The notes under the pieces: generated by a model
Told to the model about the DNA's origin: nothing
What the model saw: only the letters and a program-made list of their open reading frames with translations
The model's database searches: none
Position numbers and translations under genes: made by a program
Shown: positions 1-7,655 of the stretch, in pieces
Position numbering within the stretch: the stretch's first letter is position 1
Layout of the letters: each line of letters begins with the position of its first letter
Assembly: GCA_002317135.1 (NCBI GenBank)
Contig: DCIX01000035.1
Span: forward strand, 1 to 64,000
Direction: 5' to 3'
Length of the DNA stretch: 64,000 nt
Source: Bacteroidales bacterium UBA1715
GTDB taxonomy: Bacteria; Bacteroidota; Bacteroidia; Bacteroidales; UBA1715

Positions 1-2
1 AA

Positions 3-371
3 GATATTGAAGGAAATCTAACAACAATAGTGGATAACATAGAAATAACCAATGAAACATCAATTACAATTGATATTCCAGATGATATTGTGTCGGGAAT
101 GTATAGCATATACATAGAGTCGCAAAACAATTTGTATAAATCTGTGGAAACAGAAATGATAGAAATAACAAAGAAAACGCCTGTCAATGTAATAAAAGAA
201 AATTCCAACTACAGAATTGTTGGGAAAACAATATATGTCATTTCCAATGATATACAACTTTATACAATAACAGGAGTAGAAATACCCATTATAAACGGAG
301 TTGTAGAATTGCAATCGGGAGTGTATATGCTGGTAAATGGTAAGGAAACACAGAAGGTAATAATTAAATAA
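3..371 (+). CDS. C-terminal end of a secreted protein with a T9SS-like sorting tail (5' partial)
   Basis: The reading frame is open to the left edge of the window, so only the last ~122 residues are present. An internal ATG-like start would give a false short gene: the codons before position 30 are all sense codons. The visible part is beta-strand rich. It ends in a short hydrophobic strand pattern, SGVYMLVNGKETQKVIIK, typical of type A C-terminal sorting domains of type IX secretion cargo, where G-x-Y-x-V is followed by a K-V-I-I-K ending. The giant protein encoded at 7080-19765 ends in a very similar way (TYFVKVGNESFAVVIK). I infer a secreted or surface protein; the functional part lies outside the window. 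No neighbour on the same strand looks co-transcribed. Confidence 0.6.
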   Translation, partial: DIEGNLTTIVDNIEITNETSITIDIPDDIVSGMYSIYIESQNNLYKSVETEMIEITKKTPVNVIKENSNYRIVGKTIYVISNDIQLYTITGVEIPIINGVVELQSGVYMLVNGKETQKVIIK

Positions 372-389
372 GTTAAGAATATAGTAATA

Positions 390-500
390 ATGAATACAGT
401 GTATATATTAGTCAAAAGAATCTTAATAGTATTAATAGTAGGTTTGTTCTCGTGTTATGCTGTTTTTGCTCAATCGTATCCATATAGTCTATATGAGTAG
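390..500 (+). CDS. Orphan 36-aa ORF consisting of a signal peptide
   Basis: ATG at 390, TAG at 498. The product begins MNTVYILVKRILIVLIVG, a basic n-region followed by a hydrophobic core, then a plausible signal-peptidase site after AVFA (FA|QS), and only nine residues follow before the stop. This is the normal N-terminus of a Bacteroidota secreted protein with almost nothing behind it. No long ORF follows in any forward frame before the next gene. Either it is the decayed 5' end of a secreted-protein gene, or a genuine secreted micropeptide. No TAnnTTTG box is visible just upstream. I favour a gene remnant. Confidence 0.35.
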   Translation: MNTVYILVKRILIVLIVGLFSCYAVFAQSYPYSLYE

Positions 501-548
501 TGAAAGAAGTTTTTCCTTTCTCTTTATTTACCATTTGACCTAAAAAAA

Positions 549-556
549 TACTTTTG
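549..556 (+). promoter_or_regulatory. Possible -7 box TACTTTTG upstream of thiL (distal)
   Basis: Exact match to the Bacteroidota TAnnTTTG -7 consensus in the 500-643 intergenic stretch. A second box lies closer to the gene (625-632), so this one may be a distal promoter or chance. No well-spaced -33 TTTG was found. Confidence 0.3.
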
Positions 557-624
557 CTTACATTTTTGAGTAGTCTATGGAAATACTTTTTGGGGATTGC
601 ATAAAAGAAATCCGTTCAGAAATG

Positions 625-632
625 TAATTTTG
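625..632 (+). promoter_or_regulatory. -7 box TAATTTTG for thiL
   Basis: Exact TAnnTTTG match ending 11 nt before the ATG at 644, which predicts a very short leader. The nearest upstream TTG (597-599) is 25 nt away, longer than the usual ~19. Confidence 0.55.
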
Positions 633-643
633 CAAAAAACAAA

Positions 644-1684
644 ATGATGGAAAAACAAAGAACTCTTGAAGAAGTTGGTGAATTTGGTTTGATAGATATT
701 CTAACAAAGCCGTTTTCAACATCGGAAACTACAATAAAAGGCGTTGGTGACGATTGTGCTGTATTACCATACAGTGAATCTGAATACGCATTGGTAACTA
801 CAGATTTATTGATGGAAGGTATTCATTTTGATTTAGTGTATTCTCCATTAAAACATATTGGCTATAAAGCTGTTATGGTTAATGCATCGGATGTGTATGC
901 GATGAATGGTACTCCTAAGAAAATGACTGTTTCCATAGCGGTTTCCGCAAAATTTTCTGTTGACGCTTTGGAACAACTTTACGAAGGTATGCGTATAGCG
1001 TGCGAACGTATTGGAGTTGAATTAATAGGTGGTGATACATCAGCCTCAATGACGGGATTGGCTATTAGCATAACGATGTTGGGAACAGTTGCAAAAGATA
1101 AAGTTGTGTATCGTTCGGGAGCAAAACCAACAGATTTGATTTGTGTTTCTGGTGATTTAGGTGCAGCTTATGCTGGTTTACAGGTGTTGCAACGTGAAAA
1201 GGCTGTTTTTAACGGAGGTAAAGGCGCACAACCAAAGTTAGAAGGATATGAATATCCACTACAGAGAATTTTGAAACCAGAAGCACGATACGATATTTTA
1301 GAAGAACTTGCAAAGCATAACATCGTGCCTACCAGTATGATAGATGTTTCTGATGGCCTAACATCTGAGTTGTTTCATATTTGTACGCAGTCGAAAGTTG
1401 GTTGTAAAATTTATGAAGAACGACTTCCGATAAATGTGCAAACAGCAGAAGTTTGTAAAGAATTTTCTGTGGAACCGTTAATACCTGCACTTCATGGTGG
1501 CGAAGATTATGAGCTGTTGTTTACTGTGCCATTGACACAATATGAGGAAGTGAAAAAGATAAAAGACATTTCAATCATTGGAAATATTGCGGAAGCAAGT
1601 CAGGAAATGGGTATGATTTCCCGCTCTGGTGACTTTGTACATTTGAAAGCACAAGGTTGGAATGCTGCCTATGTAAAAAAATAA
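644..1684 (+). CDS. thiL: Thiamine-monophosphate kinase ThiL
   Basis: Catalyses ATP-dependent phosphorylation of thiamine monophosphate to thiamine diphosphate, the last step of cofactor synthesis, in the cytoplasm. The 346-residue length is normal. Visible family motifs: GVGDDCAVLP (about residues 33-42), TTDLLMEGIHFD (about 53-64), GGDTSAS (about 129-135) and the late IDVSDGL motif; these form the metal/ATP site of the PurM-like AIR synthase fold. Two ATGs are adjacent (644 and 647); either may start translation. A -7 box ends 11 nt upstream. It is separated from the next gene by 58 nt that contain another -7 box, so it is probably monocistronic. No TPP riboswitch is seen upstream. Confidence 0.95.
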   Translation: MMEKQRTLEEVGEFGLIDILTKPFSTSETTIKGVGDDCAVLPYSESEYALVTTDLLMEGIHFDLVYSPLKHIGYKAVMVNASDVYAMNGTPKKMTVSIAVSAKFSVDALEQLYEGMRIACERIGVELIGGDTSASMTGLAISITMLGTVAKDKVVYRSGAKPTDLICVSGDLGAAYAGLQVLQREKAVFNGGKGAQPKLEGYEYPLQRILKPEARYDILEELAKHNIVPTSMIDVSDGLTSELFHICTQSKVGCKIYEERLPINVQTAEVCKEFSVEPLIPALHGGEDYELLFTVPLTQYEEVKKIKDISIIGNIAEASQEMGMISRSGDFVHLKAQGWNAAYVKK

Positions 1685-1690
1685 ATTTTG

Positions 1691-1709
1691 TCTATCGTCA
1701 TACGGTAGA
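1691..1709 (+). terminator. Weak hairpin after thiL
   Basis: TCTATCG / CGGTAGA pair (one G-U) around the loop TCATA, followed by a short T-rich stretch. It may terminate thiL. Its CGTCATACG core resembles the palindromic repeats at 19774-19887. Confidence 0.3.
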
Positions 1710-1715
1710 TTTAAC

Positions 1716-1723
1716 TACTTTTG
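1716..1723 (+). promoter_or_regulatory. -7 box TACTTTTG for the DUF2723 gene
   Basis: Exact TAnnTTTG match ending 19 nt before the ATG at 1743. An upstream TTTTG ends at 1690, giving 25 nt spacing. Confidence 0.55.
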
Positions 1724-1742
1724 TCGAAAATTCAATTGAATA

Positions 1743-4700
1743 ATGGAGAAAACATATAGATTGTGGAATAACATTCTAGGATTTCTGTCTTTTATTGGTG
1801 CATCAATAGTGTATTTGTTGACTATTGAACCAACAGTAAGTCTTTGGGATTGTGGAGAATTTATAGCAACTGCAGGAAAATTGGAAGTTGGTCACCCTCC
1901 TGGGGCACCATTGTTTTTGCTTTTAGGTAGATTTTTTGCCTTGTTTGCTTCATCTCCTGAGCAAATTGCTGCGTGTGTAAACTCAATGACAGCATTGGCA
2001 AGTGGTGCAACGATTATGTTCTTGTTTTGGACAATCACTCACCTTGCAAGGAAGTTCTTTATAACAGAAGAACTTAATGCGGTAAAAATTATTCTTATTC
2101 TTGCAGCAGGTTTGATTGGTGCTGGTTCTTACACATTTACCGATACTTTCTGGTTCTCGGCTGTTGAAGGCGAAGTGTATGGTATGTCGTCGTTATTGAC
2201 GGCAGTTGTGTTCTGGGCAATCTTGAAATGGGAAGACCATTTTGATGAACAAGGTAGCGATCGTTGGGTTATCTTTATTGCTTACATTATGGGTTTGTCA
2301 ATTGGTGTTCACTTGTTGAACTTGTTGACAATCACAGCTATTGTATTTGTTTATTACTTTAAGAAATACGAACCAACTTGGAAAGGTATCATTTTTACAT
2401 GCTTGCTTTCGTTCATCTTCATCGCATTTATGATGTGGGGAATTATTGCAGGTTCTGTTGATGTTGCTTCTTCATTTGAATTGTTCTGCGTAAATGTACT
2501 TGGAATGCCATTCCAATCAGGTTTGATTGCGTGGTTGGTAACTGTGGTCGTTGCATTTGTTGCCGGTATTATTGTTACAAAATCGACTACAATAAACAAA
2601 TGGGTGAAAGTTGCTGTAGTAACTTTCATCGCTGTTCTTTTAGGTATTCCAACATTGACAGATAATCCATTGGTATGGATAGTGATTTTTGCTGGTATTG
2701 TTTATGGTTTGTATTATGTAAATGAAAAGAATAAGTATGTTTTGAATACATTGGTGAATGTGTTGATGATGGTAATGATTGGTTACTCTTCGTATGCAAT
2801 GATTATCATTCGTTCGAATGCAGAAACTCCAATGAATGAAAATGCTCCAAAAGATGCATTCTCGCTTCTTTCATACTTGAACCGTGAGCAATATGGTAGC
2901 ACTCCAATTCTGTATGGACCATATTACAATGCTTCCCCTGTGTGGAAAGACAATGGTTCTGCCGAAATTAAGGAAAAATTCACATATACTCCTCGTGATG
3001 GAAAATATGTGAAGGTTAGCAATGGTCTTGAATATGTTTGGAATCCAGATATGTGTACATTGTTCCCTCGTATGTATAGCCGTGAATCTCATCATGTTCG
3101 TGGTTATAAGGATTGGGCAGGAATCAAAGACGGTGTAAATACTCGTAAGGTTCGTTATGACCGTGAAGGAAAGACATACGAAGTTCCAACATTCGGACAA
3201 AATTTGCGCTACTTCTTCTCTTACCAAGTTGGTCACATGTATATGCGCTACTTTATGTGGAACTTCTGTGGTCGTCAAAATGATGTGCAAGGACACGGAG
3301 GCATAGAAAATGGTAATTGGATTACAGGTATAGGTTTTATAGATTCTATGCTTATTGGTGACCAATCGCAAATTTCGGAAGTTGCGAAAAATACTCCATC
3401 AAGAAATGTGTACTATATGTTGCCATTCTTGCTTGGTTTGCTCGGTTTGATTTATCAAATGACAAAACGCAAATATGACTCATTGGTCGTTGTGTTATTG
3501 TTCTTAATGACAGGTCTTGCAATTATTGTGTATTTGAACCAAAAGCCATACGAGCCACGCGAACGTGACTATGCGTATGCTGGTTCATTCTACGCATATT
3601 GTATTTGGATAGGAATGAGTGTTTTGGCAATTTTCGATTTCGTAAAAGAATTGTTAAAGAAAAGTGGTAAATCTGCGACTGTTGTTGGTGTGTTGGTAGC
3701 ATTATTATTGACAATTCCTGCTCCTGTATTGTTGGCAACTCAAAACTGGGATGACCACGATCGTTCAAATCGTTATACTGCTCACGATTTTGCATACAAC
3801 TATTTGCAAAGTTGCGATCCAAATGCAATGATTGTAACTGCGGGCGATAACGATACGTTCCCATTGTGGTACATTCAAGAAATTGAGGGCGTTCGTACCG
3901 ATGTCCGTGTACTTTGTACTCCATTGTTGGCAACAGATTGGTATGCACAACAAATGAAACATCGTGCATACGAGTCCGCTCCGCTTCCAATGAAGTTGAC
4001 TGAAAAACAAGTCGGCAAAGGCATACGCGATATTGTAACGGTACGCGAATATGCATCTACAAAAGATAAGGTTGTTCCTTTGGCACAAGCAATGAGTGTT
4101 GTTCGTGACGATAAGTTCCTTGTAGAAATGTATGGCGATCAATACAATGTGTTCCCTGCAAAGAAAGTTTCTATTCCAGTTGATAAGGAACTTGCATTGA
4201 AAAACAATGCTGTTTCGCTAAAAGATTCAGCCTCGATTGTTCCAGAAATTGTATTGTCGGTTAAGGATAATTCAATTTATAAAAACAAATTGGTTATCTA
4301 CGATTGCTTGGATGGCTATCAATGGGACAGACCATTGTATTTCACAAGCCAATCATCTGCAATGGATTTAGGTTTGGAATCGTATGTTCGTTATGATGGT
4401 TTTGCATTCAAGTTTGTTCCAATTAAGAATGCAGATGCTCGCGTTCCAAAGATAGACTCAGATGTTTTGTATGACAAGTTGATGAATGTATATAAATGGG
4501 GTGGAATGGGAGAAAAAGGTGTTTATATCGATCATTTCCACGAACGTACAACTCGTGTAATTGGAATTCGTCAGATGTTTAACTCGCTTGCATACGAATT
4601 GATAGGTCAACATAAACTTGATTCAGCAAAACAAGTGTTGAATAAACTTTGTGCAATTATGCCAAACTGGCAAATTCCATATTTCGATGAGTCTGTTATT

Positions 4701-5021
4701 GCAACTGCAAATGCATTCTATTTAATGAATGACTATGAAGCAGGTAACAGAGAGCTTCGTTATCTTGCATTGAATTTAATGGATGAAGTTGAATGGTATA
4801 ATTCTTTGCAAAGTCAACCAACTTTCTATAAGCAGGTGGAAGCAGATCGCACTGATTATACAAGAACCATTTTGCAGATTTATCAGAATGCGATGTATTA
4901 TCACCAAGATGACTTTTGTAAAGAACTAGAGGCTCGTTGGGCAGAAATCGACAGCTTCTCTTTAGCAGCGTATGTAAAGGCTGTTAATTCACACAATACA
5001 ATAGATGATATAGAAGAATAA
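1743..5021 (+). CDS. DUF2723 / TMEM260-family membrane protein (probable glycosyltransferase)
   Basis: A 1,092-residue inner-membrane protein of the DUF2723 family, common in Bacteroidota. The N-terminal ~650 residues hold many hydrophobic helices. The N-terminal loop has the family signature SLWDCGEFIATAGKLEVGHP (about residues 33-52), which carries the acidic residues expected of a GT-C fold membrane glycosyltransferase. A second acidic/aromatic stretch, EPRERDYAYAGSFYAYCIW, lies near residue 605, and the C-terminal third is soluble and TPR-like. The eukaryotic relative TMEM260 is a protein O-mannosyltransferase, so transfer of a lipid-linked sugar to exported proteins is a reasonable inference, but the bacterial donor and acceptor are not shown by the sequence. 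It has its own -7 box and lies 23 nt before asnS, possibly co-transcribed. Confidence 0.88.
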   Translation: MEKTYRLWNNILGFLSFIGASIVYLLTIEPTVSLWDCGEFIATAGKLEVGHPPGAPLFLLLGRFFALFASSPEQIAACVNSMTALASGATIMFLFWTITHLARKFFITEELNAVKIILILAAGLIGAGSYTFTDTFWFSAVEGEVYGMSSLLTAVVFWAILKWEDHFDEQGSDRWVIFIAYIMGLSIGVHLLNLLTITAIVFVYYFKKYEPTWKGIIFTCLLSFIFIAFMMWGIIAGSVDVASSFELFCVNVLGMPFQSGLIAWLVTVVVAFVAGIIVTKSTTINKWVKVAVVTFIAVLLGIPTLTDNPLVWIVIFAGIVYGLYYVNEKNKYVLNTLVNVLMMVMIGYSSYAMIIIRSNAETPMNENAPKDAFSLLSYLNREQYGSTPILYGPYYNASPVWKDNGSAEIKEKFTYTPRDGKYVKVSNGLEYVWNPDMCTLFPRMYSRESHHVRGYKDWAGIKDGVNTRKVRYDREGKTYEVPTFGQNLRYFFSYQVGHMYMRYFMWNFCGRQNDVQGHGGIENGNWITGIGFIDSMLIGDQSQISEVAKNTPSRNVYYMLPFLLGLLGLIYQMTKRKYDSLVVVLLFLMTGLAIIVYLNQKPYEPRERDYAYAGSFYAYCIWIGMSVLAIFDFVKELLKKSGKSATVVGVLVALLLTIPAPVLLATQNWDDHDRSNRYTAHDFAYNYLQSCDPNAMIVTAGDNDTFPLWYIQEIEGVRTDVRVLCTPLLATDWYAQQMKHRAYESAPLPMKLTEKQVGKGIRDIVTVREYASTKDKVVPLAQAMSVVRDDKFLVEMYGDQYNVFPAKKVSIPVDKELALKNNAVSLKDSASIVPEIVLSVKDNSIYKNKLVIYDCLDGYQWDRPLYFTSQSSAMDLGLESYVRYDGFAFKFVPIKNADARVPKIDSDVLYDKLMNVYKWGGMGEKGVYIDHFHERTTRVIGIRQMFNSLAYELIGQHKLDSAKQVLNKLCAIMPNWQIPYFDESVIATANAFYLMNDYEAGNRELRYLALNLMDEVEWYNSLQSQPTFYKQVEADRTDYTRTILQIYQNAMYYHQDDFCKELEARWAEIDSFSLAAYVKAVNSHNTIDDIEE

Positions 5022-5044
5022 ACAAACGGATAAAACATACTATT

Positions 5045-6490
5045 ATGTCTTCAAAAAGAACGGAAATAAAAGAACTTTTACAAGCAGAAGAGTTAGATGT
5101 AAAAGTTGTTGTAAAAGGATGGGTTAGAAACTGTCGTGGTAACAATTTTGTATTGTTTGCTGCGCTAAACGACGGTTCATCATTACAAAATATTCAAATT
5201 GTATTCGATACAGAAAAATTCAATGAAGCAGAATTGAAGAAAATCACAGTCGGATGTTCGCTTAGTGTAGAAGGAACGTTGAAAGCATCTGAAGGGAAAG
5301 GACAACGTGTTGAGGTTGTTGCTGAAACATTCGAAGTGTTAGGTCTTTGTAATCCAGATGAATACCCAATCCAACCAAAGAAACACTCATTGGAGTTTTT
5401 GCGTGAAAATGCACACTTGCGTTTCCGTACAAACTTGTTCGGCGCAATCATGCGTGTTCGTCACAATATGATTTACGCAATCCATACATTTTTCACTCAA
5501 AAAGGATTTTATAATATTCATACTCCACTTATCACAGGTTCGGATTGCGAAGGTGCAGGAGAAATGTTCCAAGTTACAACATTGGATATGAATGACTTGC
5601 CAAAAACAGAAGATGGTGCAATTGATTATTCTCAAGATTTCTTCGGTAAAATGACGAACTTGACTGTGTCTGGTCAGCTTGAAGTTGAATTAGCATGTAT
5701 GGCTTTATCGAAGGTTTACACATTTGGTCCAACATTCCGTGCAGAGAACTCAAATACAACTCGTCACTTGGCGGAATTCTGGATGATAGAACCAGAAATT
5801 GCATTTGCCGACATTAATGATGACATGGATATTGCGGAAGAATTCTTGAAATATTTGATTCAATATGCGTTAGACCATTGTCGTGAAGATTTGGAATTCT
5901 TGCAAGATCGCTTGATGCAAGAAGAAAAATCAAAACCACAGAACGAACGTTCTATGCCATTGATTGAAAAACTTGAATTCGTTTTGGCTAACGATTTCCA
6001 ACGTTTGACTTATACTGAAGCTATCGAAATCTTGAAAGAATCGAAACCAAACCAAAAAGGTCAATTCAAATATCATATCGATGGTTACGGAGCAGATTTG
6101 CAAAGTGAGCACGAACGTTACTTGGTAGAAAAACATTTCAAAAAACCTGTGATTCTTACTGGTTATCCAAAGGAAATCAAAGCTTTCTATATGAAACAAA
6201 ATCCAGACGGAAAAACTGTTGCCGCAATGGATATTTTGTTCCCAGGTATCGGAGAAATTATCGGTGGTTCAGAACGTGAAGCTGATTTCGATAAATTGAA
6301 TAAACGTATTGAGGAATTGAATATTCCAATGAAAGATATGTGGTGGTATTTGGATACACGACGTTTCGGTGCTGTGCCTCACTCTGGATTTGGTCTTGGT
6401 TTCGAACGTTTGATGTTATTCGTAACTGGTATGTCGAACATTCGCGATGTAATCCCATTCCCACGTTATCCAAAATCTGCTGAATTTTAA
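5045..6490 (+). CDS. asnS: Asparaginyl-tRNA synthetase
   Basis: Charges tRNA-Asn with asparagine. The 481-residue length matches the bacterial class IIb enzyme. An N-terminal OB-fold anticodon-binding domain (VKGWVRNCRG, about residues 22-31) precedes the class II catalytic core. Motif 2 is present as FRAENSNTTRHLAEFWMIEPE-like sequence near residue 230, and motif 3 as GFGLGFERLMLF near residue 455. The asparagine-specific NTTRHL and the absence of the extra bacterial AspRS insertion separate it from AspRS. It sits between the DUF2723 gene (23 nt upstream) and an SRPBCC gene that starts 2 nt after its stop. Confidence 0.96.
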   Translation: MSSKRTEIKELLQAEELDVKVVVKGWVRNCRGNNFVLFAALNDGSSLQNIQIVFDTEKFNEAELKKITVGCSLSVEGTLKASEGKGQRVEVVAETFEVLGLCNPDEYPIQPKKHSLEFLRENAHLRFRTNLFGAIMRVRHNMIYAIHTFFTQKGFYNIHTPLITGSDCEGAGEMFQVTTLDMNDLPKTEDGAIDYSQDFFGKMTNLTVSGQLEVELACMALSKVYTFGPTFRAENSNTTRHLAEFWMIEPEIAFADINDDMDIAEEFLKYLIQYALDHCREDLEFLQDRLMQEEKSKPQNERSMPLIEKLEFVLANDFQRLTYTEAIEILKESKPNQKGQFKYHIDGYGADLQSEHERYLVEKHFKKPVILTGYPKEIKAFYMKQNPDGKTVAAMDILFPGIGEIIGGSEREADFDKLNKRIEELNIPMKDMWWYLDTRRFGAVPHSGFGLGFERLMLFVTGMSNIRDVIPFPRYPKSAEF

Positions 6491-6492
6491 TT

Positions 6493-6930
6493 ATGGCGAA
6501 AGAGCTTGAATTTGTAAGTAAGATTACAAAAAATGCTTGTGAGGATTCTCAATTGTATGACTTCCTCTCTGATTTCCGTAATCTAGAAGCTATGCTTCCG
6601 GCAGAAGCCCGTGATAAGGTAAGTGTTTCGCAAGAAACGATTACTATCCAGGCAATGGGAAGCATGAACATTACACTTTCGGTATTGGACAAGGAACCAT
6701 ACAAATTGGTAAAACTCGGAACTGCAGGCAATGATATGTTTTGTTTGTGGATACAATTAAAGCAAGTTGCTCCATACGATACACGAATTCGTGTTACATT
6801 ACGAATGAATGTACCGCTGATAGCCCGTCCAATGATAAAGAAGGACAAAATGCAAGAGTTTGTTGATAATCTTGCTTTAGCATTGTCGCAGATTCCAACG
6901 ATGGCATTCAATAAAAACAATATGAACTAA
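6493..6930 (+). CDS. SRPBCC/START-like small protein
   Basis: 145 residues. The start ATG is 2 nt after the asnS stop, so it is translationally close-coupled. The N-terminus (EFVSKITKNA...LYDFLSDFRNLEAMLPAEA) has the pattern of a Bet v 1-like fold, where the first strand is followed by two short helices and a -F-L-S-D-pattern; then come alternating strands and a long C-terminal helix (FVDNLALALSQIP). This fold binds hydrophobic ligands; neither ligand nor reaction can be deduced. Function unknown; the conserved asnS neighbourhood suggests only an operon partner. About 150 nt of AT-rich sequence follow before the next gene, with no clear terminator. Confidence 0.7.
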   Translation: MAKELEFVSKITKNACEDSQLYDFLSDFRNLEAMLPAEARDKVSVSQETITIQAMGSMNITLSVLDKEPYKLVKLGTAGNDMFCLWIQLKQVAPYDTRIRVTLRMNVPLIARPMIKKDKMQEFVDNLALALSQIPTMAFNKNNMN

Positions 6931-7034
6931 AAAAATGTAGTTCTTTGTAAGTTCTACGAAAATAGATCTAATTTCTTCAATTTCCATATTTGTATAATCT
7001 ATTGGTAGGATATAGCATATATTGTAAAAAAACA

Positions 7035-7042
7035 TATCTTTG
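7035..7042 (+). promoter_or_regulatory. -7 box TATCTTTG for the giant repeat gene
   Basis: Exact TAnnTTTG match 37 nt upstream of the ATG at 7080, leaving a ~30-nt AT-rich leader. Confidence 0.55.
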
Positions 7043-7079
7043 CCTCGCCTAAGGTAGTCTTTATAATATGCATAAATAA

Positions 7080-7655
7080 ATGAAAATGAATATATTTAAC
7101 ACATTAAAACGTATAGCTCTAACGGTGCTTTCGTTGGTTTCATTACAGTTGGTGACATTCGCAACGGGTGTGACTTTTACTTATGTCGATTCCGATGATT
7201 CGGACGCTGCAAAAATTTTTGATGGTAATTTATTAAATTATTGGTGGAATCGTTTAGGTTCGTCTGTTGTATTTGAAGCATCAGAGAAGGTTTCTGTGTC
7301 AGGTTATAAATTTTTGACTACTGATGATGCGGATGAATATGCGTATGCAAACCCTTCTGGTTGGAAGTTGTCGGCAACAAATGCTCTTGATAGTTACGGA
7401 AATCCTACTGATTGGATTCTTATTGATGAAAAATCGGATGATTATACAATTGCAGCTGAAATTTCTCAATGGTATGAATTTTCTATAGTAAAAACGACAG
7501 AACTATATAAATATTTTAAATTAGAAATAACTGGTAATCAAGCACCTGAATGTCCTGAATGTTCTGTCTCTTTCCAGATTGCGGAATTTACATTATTATA
7601 TGAAACTGTACAAATCATACTTATGAAAATGACATCTGTACGATTTGTGGGATGA
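7080..7655 (+). pseudogene. 5' fragment of the giant GLUG/InlB-repeat surface protein (frameshifted)
   Basis: 191 residues as read. It begins with a signal peptide (MKMNIFNTLKRIALTVLSLV..., cleavage near FATG), then a ~150-residue beta-rich domain with FDGNLLNYWWN (about residues 43-53), resembling an F5/8-type discoidin domain. The last 17 residues, ETVQIILMKMTSVRFVG, are out of frame: the other frame over the same bases reads NHTYENDICTICGMMN and continues into the large ORF starting at 7652. Adding one A to the AAA at 7603-7605 would give YENCTNHTYENDICTICG, which closely matches NPCTSHTYENDI further on in the same protein (near 8840-8870). So 7080-7655 and 7652-19765 are one gene broken by a one-base deletion, real or a sequencing error. 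Without an intact frame, the downstream part would lack a signal peptide and could not be exported. Confidence 0.8.

Noticed and set aside
500..643. TPP riboswitch upstream of thiL
   Set aside because: No CTGAGA-type element or matching stem was seen in the 140-nt leader.
2354..4142. Several 90-180-codon antisense ORFs under the DUF2723 gene
   Set aside because: They are shadows of codon bias on the opposite strand of a clear gene; no promoter or protein pattern supports them.
7595..7612. Programmed -1 ribosomal frameshift in the giant gene
   Set aside because: There is no slippery heptamer in frame; a one-base indel in an A-tract explains the data more simply.
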